A stretch of 42,618 nucleotides of DNA from Ettlia oleoabundans (taxonomy: Eukaryota > Chlorophyta > Chlorophyceae > Chlamydomonadales), in NCBI GenBank assembly GCA_019693395.1, contig JAAMXP010005773.1:1-42618 (forward strand), read 5' to 3'. This document shows, piece by piece, positions 11,782 through 21,900 of the stretch. The notes under the pieces were generated by a model. The model was not told the origin of the DNA and did not search any database. It saw only the letters and a list, made by a program, of their open reading frames with translations. Position 1 is the first letter of the stretch. Each line of letters opens with the position of its first letter. The position numbers and the translations under genes are program-made.

Positions 11782-13022
11782 GGTATAACACGCTGCAGGC
11801 ATCACCAGCATGGCAGGCAGAGATAGCCGCGCAGCATCTGGTGGCCGGCGTGGTGCAGGCCGCCGCGGTGCCAAGCACGTTCACGGGTGCAATGGTGATG
11901 GCAATCAAAGGCGCTGCGCTACCTGCGGGGTGCATCAGATGCTTTCAAAGCCCTGGCTGATGTGGAGTTTGTGGTGGAAGGACGGCGCCTGCCCGTGCAC
12001 TCGCAGCTGCTGGCGCAGAGCTGTGGTGTGTGGGCCACGCTGCTCAAGAGCCTGGCATCAGGCGAGACGCAATGCTCCGTGCCCAGCTCTCTGGCCGGTA
12101 AAGTCGGCCACGCCAAGACCGATGCCAATGTCCCCAGCGGCAGTGGGGGCACTGCAGTCGGCAAGGCTACCGCCAGCAACGCTGGTGACAGCAAAAAAGG
12201 CGACAGCACAGGCCAGTGCACCAGTGCCCAGGTGACGGGCAAAGAGGCTGCTGCTGGTGCCAGCGCCGGGGGCGGGTCCCTGGTTTTTGAGGCCCCATTT
12301 GCCGGGGACAAGCTTGCAGCTGTGGATTGGTTCCTCTGCTGCATCTACGCACCCGAATAGCTGAGTGGTGAGGTGTCACAGCTGAATCAGCTGGAGGAGT
12401 ATGAGTTTCTGCTTGGCCTGGCCGATCATTTCAACCACAACAAGCTGCTGCGGGCCCTTGTCAGACGCCTGGAGGCCGCCGCAAGCGAGTGTGCTCGCCA
12501 CGGCGTGACCAAGCTGAGCGACACGATTGCTGGTGCCCCAATCGACTGGCTCTACCTGGCATGCAAGTGAGTGTGAGGGTCAGAATTGCTGAAGACGTTG
12601 GCAGCAACTGAACTGCTGCTGCAATGCAGCTGATGTTTACTGCGAGGCAGGCAGGCAGGCGGGCAGGCAGGCAGGCAGTGAACTGCTGTGAAGCAGCTTG
12701 CGCAAACTGAGGTTCTAGCCGCTGCCATTGCAGATTATTGTTTTGTCCCTCGAAGTCCTGCCGCCTCTTTGCTTCCTATCTCCCGCTCTTGCAGGCACAG
12801 CCTGGACAGCGTGAGGGGTACTGCTTCGAGCGCCTGCTGTGCCAGCTGGCGGACCCCATGCAGGCTGAGGAGCTGCTCACTTCCAAGGCCTGGGCTGATC
12901 TGCCCGGGGACACGTGCACGATGCTGCTGGAGGCAATGCTGCAGGCAATACACACCTGTATGCACGCTACAAAGCGCGTGACCGGCTTCTTTCCTTCTCT
13001 TGCATGGCTCCATGCTGCTTAG
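11782..13022 (+). pseudogene. Decayed BTB/POZ-domain gene
   Basis: From about 11907 one frame encodes a BTB/POZ start (ADVEFVVEGRRLPVHSQLLA), a low-complexity Gly/Ala/Ser insert, and further BTB sequence to IYAPE. There an in-frame TAG at 12358-12360 interrupts it. The same frame resumes at once (LSGEVSQLNQLEEYEFLLGLADHF) and reaches a good donor at 12567 after IDWLYLACK. The next exon, from acceptor 12794, continues as HSLDSVRG but must shift by one base near GGGG 12815-12818 to read YCFERLLCQLADPMQAEELL, a BACK-like continuation. A third possible break lies near 11906, where the upstream reading YNTLQASPAWQAEIAAQHLV is in another frame. BTB proteins commonly recruit substrates to cullin-3 ligases. 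Such a product is unlikely here unless the stop is read through and the frame is corrected. No ATG start was found. Confidence 0.7.
12645..12678 (+). repeat. GGCA tetranucleotide microsatellite
   Basis: About eight GGCA units, one reading GGCG, lie in the intron of the BTB pseudogene between the donor at 12567 and the acceptor at 12794. Shorter GGCA runs occur elsewhere, for example near 8503-8517, also in an intron. Confidence 0.85.
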
Positions 13023-13549
13023 TGGAAGTGGCAGCCTGCATTTGCTCCCAGGAGCGCTCCTGAGCTCCAGCTGGACACTCGTTGAATCCATTGTGCTATA
13101 CCAATTAGCGCCTGTACATTGAGATGTTGTATTACTCTGTAAGTTTGATGCACTCTGTAATTCATTTTACAAGGAGCCGCATTGTAAGTGGCGGGTGCCC
13201 CCTGGGGTGCATGCTGTGGTTTGACAAAAACAGCGGTGTCAGCTTGCGGGGGGTTACCAAACATCAGCACAATTCAGCGTCTACACAGCAAGGTTCAGTA
13301 AGCAATGCACCGCAAGGCCCATGCTGCTCTTCAAACTCCTGCACCACTTCAATGCCACCCTGTAGTGCCCAAGTACCGCTGAGGCACAGCCATGCCCGCT
13401 GCCAAGGCTGTCTTGGGGTCAATAGTTATGCAAACACGAGGACACACTTGCCTCGCAACTGAGCAACACAGCAAGAGTGCTTGTCGGCCTCCGGGTGCTG
13501 TCCCGCTGAACCCGGCCCATCGTAGACTGTCCAGGGTTCAGCAAGCGCC
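13023..13549. other. Spacer between BTB pseudogene and RPN2
   Basis: No coding sequence is supported. The right part should contain the promoter and leader of RPN2, whose ATG is at 13550. No clear TATA element stands out. Confidence 0.45.
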
Positions 13550-15662
13550 ATGGCCCGCTATCTGGCCGCTGGACTTTGCGTGGCGTTGTTGTTCGCAGCT
13601 GTGGCTGCCGATGAGTCTGCTAGCGATATCACACTTAGGGACGTCACCGTCAGCTTGCTGGAAGCGAGCGGCACGGCCGCTTCAACACAACAGCTGACAA
13701 CGCCCGGCGCAGGGCAGCTGGGAGTGCTGGATCACACCCGCACCCTCAAGGTCTGCCGCCCTGTCACTGTCAATTTGCCCTTGCGGAGCTTTGCTCCTTG
13801 CTGCATGTTCACCTGTCTGCCTGAGCAAATGCCACTGACCAGGGTGGCTTGTGTGGCCGTGTGCTTAGCGCTTGGACGCCTGTTGCCATCTTTGCCCCTC
13901 CGCCACTTTTGCGGGTGCCATTCCTGCTGCTGTTACTGCGGACTCTGTGTGCAGGTGAGCCTATTTGCAGCGCTGTCATCAGCCCCAGACGAGGACTTTC
14001 GCCCGCAACAGGTGTTTTTGCGGCTGACCAGCCGCGCCAGCGGCACTGCTGCTTACTTTGCGGCGCTCAAGGCCAAGGATGGCACGCTGTATGCCACCGC
14101 TAAGTCAGCAGACATCCAGAAACAGGTACACCACAAATGGTGGGCAACATGCAGCATCACAAATTCTTTCTAGGCCTGTTTCGTTGAATACCAACCTCCG
14201 TTGCAATGAAGCCGCAGCTATGGCAGTTTTGTGCAGCATCAACAGGGCAGTGCTGCAGGCATTCGCAGCAACTCAACAATGGGCAGTCTTGTGCTGCACT
14301 GTGCCTTTCTTCCTGTCAGCAAGGCTGCCATCACCTTGCCGCGCCCTTTGCACCCTGCTTTGCTGGCAGATCGGGTCTCAGGGCGGCGCCTTTGACGCTG
14401 CGCTGATTGTGGGCGACACACGGTCGGCGCAGCCGCTGCTGTGGGGGCTGGGTGAGGTGCAGGTGCTGCACCCCCCGCTGGACGACGGCTCACAGCCGGT
14501 TGCCACAGCGTACAGGTGCGCCGGGCCCTGCCACGGATGCAGCGCAGCTGTCCAACATACGTTGGACACTGGTGTGCCATGCCACCTGTCGTTGAGCCTG
14601 AAACGACTTGCATTACAGTTACCCACCTCAGACCATGAGATGCTTACCACTGTTGCTCAACGACCATGCGCTGTTGAGTGTGCCAAATCTGCTTGCAATC
14701 TGATAACTGGATGGAAGGAAAGCAGCTGCTTGTGCTGAGCTGGTGCAGGGCAATGGAGCTTGCGTTCAAGCCCCTGCCTGAGATCACGCACATACAGCGC
14801 AAGCCGGAGCGCCATGCACCCACAGTCGTCTCACTGGCTTTCACCGTGCTGGCTGTGGCCCCTGTGGTGGCCTATGTGGTGGTGGCCCTGCAAATTGGTG
14901 CCAACCTGAAGGTTCGCATCCGCTGCTCGTAGAAAAGCAGTAGGAGTAGTGGTTGTTTGAAATGCTGGCAGCAACCTGCACCAAACCAGCTAGTGCCTAA
15001 TGCCTTGCTCTTCTGTTTTGCTGGCTAGTGAACCTCCTCGGGATGGGCATGTGGAGCGGTCAGCAGCACGCACTCAATAGCATTGCCGCAGTTGCTGGTG
15101 GTCTGGAGTCCTGATGTGTGCCTTATACCACGCCGCATCCCGCGTCCTGCAGGGCTTCCCCAGCGGCGCTGGCTCCTTGGCTGCAGCTGGCTTCCATCTG
15201 GGCCTGCTGTCCATCCTGGCCCTCTACCTGCTCTTCTGGATCCGCCTCAACCTCATGCAGGCAAGCTTGAGGAAAGACGCATTGCCTGACCAGAAGCCCG
15301 TTGCCTGCCTAGAATCTACCGTTCCTGTCTGCCATTGGCTGGCCTGGCTGATTTGCCGTTCCATCAGCTGGAAGATTGGCTCTGCTGAGCCGACAGCCTG
15401 CCTAGGTAACACGCGCTGCTAAGCTGCGCTTTTTGGGCTCATTGGTGACGGTTCAGGCTGCTTAGGCTTTGCTGAACATTGGTGGCCGGCTCTGGTATAT
15501 ACCTTGCAAAACCACCAACCCGTCCTGAGCCTGCGTGGTTCCCCCTCTGCCTGGCCCCACCTGCAGACCCTGCCCATCCTGGTGGTGCTGGCGGCAGTCA
15601 CAGCAGCCTTTGGCAGCAGCGCCCTGGGGCACCTGGGGGCAGAGCGACAGAAGCAGGAGTGA
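13550..15662 (+). CDS. RPN2: Ribophorin II (RPN2/Swp1), oligosaccharyltransferase subunit
   Basis: Six exons (13550-13750, 13955-14125, 14370-14515, 14749-14911, 15153-15260, 15567-15662) give 294 residues with all phases closed. The N-terminus is a signal peptide (MARYLAAGLCVALLFAAVAA). The lumenal part begins with ITLRDVTVSLLEASG, like the start of the C-terminal domain of animal ribophorin II. Three transmembrane helices close the protein: about 198-220 (VVSLAFTVLAVAPVVAYVVV), 240-257 (FHLGLLSILALYLLFWI) and 264-283. This helix pattern and the FHLGL...LYLLFWIRLNL signature mark the family. RPN2 is part of the ER complex that transfers the lipid-linked glycan to Asn residues of nascent proteins. 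At 294 residues it is short, like yeast Swp1, and lacks the long N-terminal region of animal and plant proteins. Intron 5 has a GC donor. Some donors (GTCTGC, GTTCGC) are weak, but phase and homology support them. Confidence 0.87.
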
Positions 15663-16792
15663 GTGAGCAAGTGGGTTCTGCGCAGCCATTCGACGCCATT
15701 CTAACTTTTTTTCATGCTGAGCACGGTCGCTGCCCCGGTACAGCTGACGCCTTGCAACGCAAACATGCACGTCTGCAGCGCCGTTACGCTGCAACACTTG
15801 CTTGTTGTATGTGATTGCGATGACTATTTTACAATAGGCAGGCAGAAGCAAGCCCCAGAGCAGATGCATGCCAGCACCAGGGGCCAGCAGGTAGAACAGG
15901 ATCGCCAGTTCAGCACAGAGTTGTCAGCAGGCGAGGGCTGCCCAACGACAGAGTGGAACAATTGATGGTGGGCACAAGAAAGGAAAAGGGGAAGGGTTCT
16001 ACAAGTCGACCTAATAGCATGGCGTCTGTTGGGCGTGTCTGGAGGGGGTCGGTCGCCTCATGTCACCATCCCACACGTACAGCAGCCAGGCTTTGAAAAT
16101 AGCAGCACAGGAGCACATACTGAAAAACGAGGGAACGGTAGTGAAAGTGTCGGGTTGTGCAGTGCGGTGTGCACACAGAAACACAGCGGGTTCTGGTCAT
16201 GCAACAAAGGGGCAGGGAGCAGCGCAGCAGGCGCAGCCCACGTGGCTCCTGTGCAACCAACAAGCGGATGCACTTGCAGAGGCACGAGGGGCGGACTGGG
16301 TGTGGGTACAGAACATCAGGAGAGGATGAAACAGCGGAATGGGAACAAGCAGCAGCAGCAAGGACTGTTGGGGCCTTTTGAGGGACTGCATGTGGCATCA
16401 GGGGCTGCATGTCTGGAACAGCCCATAGGAAACAAACAGCGTGTCAGCAGCTGCACAAACTGCATGAGTGCTAAGGTCGGTGGGCTGACACAGGGCTAGG
16501 CAAGGCGGCAGCACAGGGCCCGCCTACATGAACTCCATACTAGCAGAGCTGGGGTAGAAGGATGGAGCGCTGGGACACGCCGCAGAGCCTCTCAGTCCAG
16601 CACTTCTATGCTCTATGTTAGACTTAGGCGGGAAGAACCGGCACATCCGGCAGCCCTCATCTGCCAAGCTGGTGACCGTGGTGATGGCGGCCAGCCCCCC
16701 CGCCCAGGAGCGAGGCCAGCATGGATGAAGGAGTGCTACAACAGAAGCTACTGCTGAGTGATGGCCTGCCCCAGGCTGCAGCAGCTGCCCCT
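15663..16792. other. Convergent 3' spacer between RPN2 and the CCCH-WW gene
   Basis: Both flanking genes end here, so the 1.1 kb should hold two 3' UTRs. I found no coding exon, RNA gene or repeat family in it. Confidence 0.5.
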
Positions 16793-18124
16793 TCAATTAA
16801 TTTTGGGCGCGTTTGGCCAGCACTCTGGCGGATCCCACCTGCAGTTGGCAGTAACAGAGGCAAGACCAGCTGCTGTCAAGGCAGGCAGCACTGCACGGCA
16901 GCCCATACAACTCTGTCAAGCATTAGCAGCTGGGCAAAACTGTTGATTTGTGAGACTGCAGCAGCAAGAGACAGCCTAAGCTGATGAGCATCATGCAAAG
17001 CGGCATTAATCAGCCTCGCATCAGCCCCGCCCTGCTGCCTTTGTTCTCACGTGGTCTCTTGCGTCTTGGAGTTGTGGTAATACGCCTCTCCAGCTTCAGT
17101 GCGATACTGTGTCCAGCCCTGGGGCCCTGCAACAGGACAACCTGCACACAACAGGCACGCGAAGAGCAAGGGCAACCAAGCGGAGGTAGACCTCAGCTAA
17201 CACAAAGCACAAGGGTTGGTCAATGTGTGGCATGCGCAACAGTTGCTGCATTGCAGCTATATATACACGATCCTGTCCCGTACCTGCCGCCTTCCATGCC
17301 GGGTCGTCACGTGCACGCCCATTTGCTGCACCAGCACCGCGGCCGCCCTGCAAGCGGGGCACATGCGGCAATCAGGAGGGCTCAGCCGGGCAGCCGGGCA
17401 GCTGCAAGTCACGTGCTGTCAACCATGCTGCACTGCCACAGTCGGCTGCCTGCCATATCATGGAGCCATCCGTCAGCTCTCATTCACCACCAGCTGAACC
17501 TACCTGGCCCCGCCCACCACTGCCGCTTGCACTGCTTTCCGGCCCCCGGCCTCGTCCCCTTCCAGCGCCGCCGCTTAAACTCCTAGGGGGCAGTGACCTC
17601 AGCTCGTCATCGCCATGCGCAAAATTGCAGCGATCTCCAAATCGACAATGTCCCGCCTCCCACCTTCAAGGCAGCAAATTGCATTGAGCATGTTCAAACA
17701 CGTTTCGGTACAACCGCCAGGCTTGCAGGCGTTGCGGTGCAAATGGGCTGCAGGTGGGGTGCAGCATCCTGGCTGCCCACCACATGCCAACGGCGGCTGC
17801 AGCGCGCCATAATGCTTGTGACCACCACGTTAACCCAACGACTACCCAGCAAGGCCCGCTGTGCAGCATGCAGCAAGCAAATGCCAGATGCTTGGCTTGC
17901 ACGTCCAACAGCAGTGCGCATGGCTGCGGCGATGCCTACCGCTGGCATATTCGAGTTTTTGCGTTCTCAGCAGTGCCTCTAAACCCCACACGTGGTTTGC
18001 TGTCTGCCTGCGGCTTTGGAGTGCTATCTGCAGCTTGCATGGCAGTGGCAGGAGCGGTAGTGAGCAAAGCGCCCGGCGCCACGGTGCCGGCACCCAAACA
18101 AAGGCGACACCGCGACCTCTTCAT
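16793..18124 (-). CDS. Small CCCH zinc finger plus WW domain protein
   Basis: Five exons (18124-17940, 17663-17504, 17347-17284, 17126-17051, 16838-16793) encode 176 residues with closed phases. A single CCCH finger is built across intron 1: C60-x7-C68-x5-C74-x3-H78 (KTRICQR joined to WEAGHCRFGDRC, then NFAHGDDELR), the form that binds single-stranded RNA. An Arg-Gly-Gly rich linker follows, another RNA-binding feature. A WW domain is split by the last intron: W141, YY152-153, W163 and P166, with the second Trp in the final 46-base exon just before the stop. WW domains bind proline-rich partners, such as splicing factors or the RNA polymerase II tail. A role in pre-mRNA processing is therefore inferred, not shown. 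The start could instead be Met29 (18040), giving 148 residues. Donor GTAGGC and acceptor TTGAAG of intron 1 are weak, but they rebuild the finger exactly. Confidence 0.8.
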
Positions 18125-18925
18125 GTCTCAGCGGTTACTGTTCACCTGTCCCTCTTCTATTCCCTCGGGGCTCGCGTTGGCTACTCATGGCGCCCGCAGG
18201 CTGCGAGTGGCGCGCTAGGAGGCGCCGCAAGCGCCTGCTGCTGGCTCCAGATGGTGTCACAAAGCGTGCACAACGCGATTAAAACTAGACCGCTGTCTGG
18301 GGAGCGAACAAACGTCGGGGTGCCGGAGACGGGGTGAGCGGGTGGGGCCACCTAACGACACTCTCCGCTGCGCTGCAAGTCCAGCACGTCACGCAGGGGG
18401 GTGCCTGTAAGAACCCTCGTGAGCCCAGCTGTTGCGCACGATTCTTTCTTCAGCGTTCTCCCGGCACTAGCAGGCCAGCGCACTGTGTGCAATGCGAGCA
18501 GGGCGCCGTGCAGCAGAAAACATCTAGGCTGCGTTTGCGTTTAATTTTTACTGTAGAACCACCCGTCCTGCCGCTGAGGGTTACACAAGAGATTGCGGAA
18601 TACCTGTTGTTGCAGCGAATTGTGTCTCGCTGCAGAAGGAGCATATACAATTGCGTGCAGTGTGAACCACAACAGGAAAGGAGATCGCTCAGAAGTTTTG
18701 CCTCACCCCACATGCAAACCCTCTGTGCACCAGGGCGCCGGCGGGAAAGTGAGCTGGCTGTCGTCTGCTCAGCATTTCACACTAAGTTCACAGGGTAACT
18801 TGTGCAAAGCTTGTTCAAATAACGCTAGACGAACTATCAGCAAGCCATGACAATAAATCAGTTCAAGTTGTGCAGGACCCGCTAGCGGCACACTGCAGTA
18901 CACGACAGCAGGATGACGGTTCATC
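18125..18925. other. Spacer between two minus-strand genes
   Basis: It contains the presumed promoter of the CCCH-WW gene and the 3' UTR of the SANT-PHD gene. Open frames here show no recognisable domain. Confidence 0.45.
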
Positions 18926-21900
18926 TCACGCTCCGCCCCCGCCGCCATCATCCTCTCCCGGGAGCGACAGTCGTTGGCGCTGCCCTTCCTGCTGCTGTTG
19001 CTGCTGCTGTCGCTGCCGCTGCTGCTTGGGCGATAGCTGCTCCTGTTGCTGCGCAGCCATGATGAGCAGATTGGGCCCCTCGGCATCCGCATCGTCATCT
19101 GCATTGCGTGACAACAACAAACAACTGTGGCTGCAACTCACTGTATACACCTAAATCTGTAAAGGGGGAAGGTTATACGGAGACATGGTGGTGCTTTGGA
19201 CGGTGCAGACTGGGCGCAGCCAGGGTGGGGCACAACCCAGAAGCCACGGTGGGGCAGCGGTGAACATGCGCGCAAAGAGGAGCTGACACAACACAGTATG
19301 CAGCGGAGGATGGACAAACCGGTTGGCTGGCAAATGTGCAGGCACGTGGAAATAACTGCCATGACCCAAACCGTGGGGAGGCAGCAAGGAGACAGGGCAG
19401 CTGCCTGTGCAGAGTCAGAGTCACAGTCAGGTGTGTAACTGTCGGGCTTCCTCCTCACCGCTGAGGAGTGGATCCGCGCGAGCAGAGGCTGTTGGGGTCA
19501 AGCCATGCAGCCCCTCCACCTGCAGCAACAGGCGCAGAAGACAGGCAGGCAGGCAGCAACCTGAGCCAGAGCCATGCCGTTGTCAGACAGCCAGCACCCT
19601 ACACACCCACCCCTGCCATACCCACCAGGGCTGGCAGTAGGCAGCTGATGGCAACAAGCGGATCAGCAACAAGCGCAGGTTGAGGTACAAGGCGGCGTGC
19701 CTGCAGCTCGGGTGCCAGCTGCTGCAGGGATTGGAGGGAGCCCTGCCGGTACCGCCCAAACCCGTCCTGCTGCTGTACCGCATCCAGGCTGGGCCGCGCG
19801 TTACCGCCGCTGGCGCTGGTGCTAGCACCCTGTGGGCCGGCTGAGGTGGCTGTCGAGAGTGCTGCCGCGGCGCCCACCCCTGCCGCAAGGTTCTGCAAGC
19901 GGCGATGCATCGCTGCCAAATCTGGGTCAGAAGGAGGCGGGACCACCGGTGGTACTGCCAAGGAGCCCAGGGGTGGTCGCAGCTGCGTGCCCGCTGCTGA
20001 AGCTGCTGCCGAGGTGGCAGGAGGCTCCCTCCTCCCAGCCATCACCCTCTGCTGCTGCTGCTGCTGCTGCTGGAGCTGCTGCAGGGAGCTCATGACCGTC
20101 AGCCATCCATGCTGCTGCTCCTGCTGCGCCAGCGGTGGCGGGAGTGCAGGGGCCAGCAGCGGTGGCGCGCTTTGCAGTGAAGCCGGGCGCGCTGGGGAGC
20201 CGCCTAGGCTGTGCAGCTGGTGGCTGTTGGTGGGCCCCGTGCCATCCAGAGCTCCCACAGGGAAGGCTGGATATGTGGGCTGGCTGTCTGCCCTGGCAAG
20301 CGAAGCCGCGGCTGCCAGCCAGTCCTGGGCATGCAAGTCATCTGCGGACCGGCACAGAAGCAGGAGGTTGGGCAAGTCGTGGCGCAAGATGGCCATGTCA
20401 ATACTCGGCATAGCGGGGGCACGGCATAGCAGATGCCAAGCAGCAGAGTGGATGTGGCAAGCCACCCACCAGCGCATCTCACCCCATTCAATCCACCTAA
20501 TCCAGCCCAAAGCCCCGCCCACTCACCCTGCAGGTCTGCATCGTGTAAGTCCCGGTGCATGAGGTCAATGGGGGGAGAGGGGGTGGGCCGGCGAGAGCCC
20601 AGCAGCGAGGACGCCGCGGCAGCAGGCAGTGGCGGCCTGCAAGCAGCGAGGTGGGAGGTGAGGGGGCCGTGGGGAGTCAACCACAGCAACCAGCTGGTAA
20701 TCGTACAAGCAAGCGGTGCAATGCTGCACCGATGCAAGAATGTGCCAGGATCGTGACATTGCAGAGCCTAGCTTGCGCCTGACAATGTGTCCTCAGCAAT
20801 TTGGGAGTGCGGGTCAGCATGAAATGCACTCCGTGCGCATGTCCTTGTAGATGCCCAGTCAGACACACAGGACTAGGGCAAGTGTCCCGCTCAAGGCAAG
20901 GACCAGGCGGTGAGACGAGAGAAACAGCGATGAAGCGCGTTGAGCCCCACACACGCAGCTTCGGGCTGTGGCGTCCCCACCAGCAAGGGAGCAGCCTGAT
21001 AAAGCAACCGAGGCATACACGCAGGCCGCCCGGCGTTCACCTGGGGTGCAGCAGTCCCAGTCCGTTGCCCCCCTGCATGATCTGCATCAATTCCGCCACC
21101 GCCGCCGTCTTCTGGCGTTCCTGCTGATCGTCCATATCCACACCCCCATCCCCGCCACCTGCTCCTGCAGCAGCCGCAGACCTCTCCTCCTCCTCCGCTT
21201 GCAGCTGCTGGCCCCAAGAACGCCCTAAGCTCATGCCGGCAGCGGCGGCGGCCGCAGCGGCGGCAGCTGCTGTGGCCACGACAGCGGCAGGGCCCAGCAC
21301 TGGGTCTCCCAGCCCTGGTGCGCCGCCTAGTGGGGAGGGTGCCCCGTTCAGCGGCATGAAGGGGGGCAGCGCTGGCGGCAGCTGCAAAAGTGGCGCTTGT
21401 GGTAGCCCCGCTTGAGCGGCAACCAGGCCGGCAGCCACAAGGGGCATCTGCTGCCACACAGACGCAGCAGCAGCAGCGGCAGTGCCTGGGTGGGGCGGCG
21501 GCAGGCGGCGGCGCTTGGTGCGGGGCGCTGCAGGCAGCGTCACCCCGGCTGAGGGCCAGGGATGCTGCTCCACGCTGCTGCGGCTGCGGGGGCAGCGCGG
21601 TCGTCGCCTCCCGCAGCCGCCCCAATGTGGCACGGCCGGCCCCAACACCACCGCCTCTCCTCCTTCCCGCTCTCCATCGCCGCCTCCTGCACCGCTGCTG
21701 TGCTGTGGGCTGCCGCCCAGCGCCGCCTCCATGCTATCAAGCGCCGCCAGCTGCTGTGCAGAGGCACTGCGAGGGCACGCAGACCCGGGCCCAGGCCCCG
21801 CGCTGGCGCTGCGCTCCATCTTTATCCGGTGGTGAGGTCCCATGTTGTCCAAGAAGGCGGCAATGTCGTACAGCTCATCACTCAGGCTTTCTGCAGGAGT

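Noticed and set aside
11236..11874. 212-residue minus-strand frame opposite the BTB region
   Set aside because: It has no recognisable domain and overlaps the region where the plus strand carries BTB-linked sequence.
12358..12380. A tiny intron removing the TAG in the BTB gene
   Set aside because: The only GT...AG pair near the stop would give an intron of about 14 bases, far too short to splice.
19138..19458. Extra exon between exons 9 and 10 of the SANT-PHD gene
   Set aside because: Frames here are not conserved-looking, and joining 19622 to 19098 closes the phase without it.
18985..20073. CAG/CTG-rich stretches as a transposon or CRISPR-like array
   Set aside because: They are trinucleotide runs coding for poly-Gln in frame, with no regular spacers.
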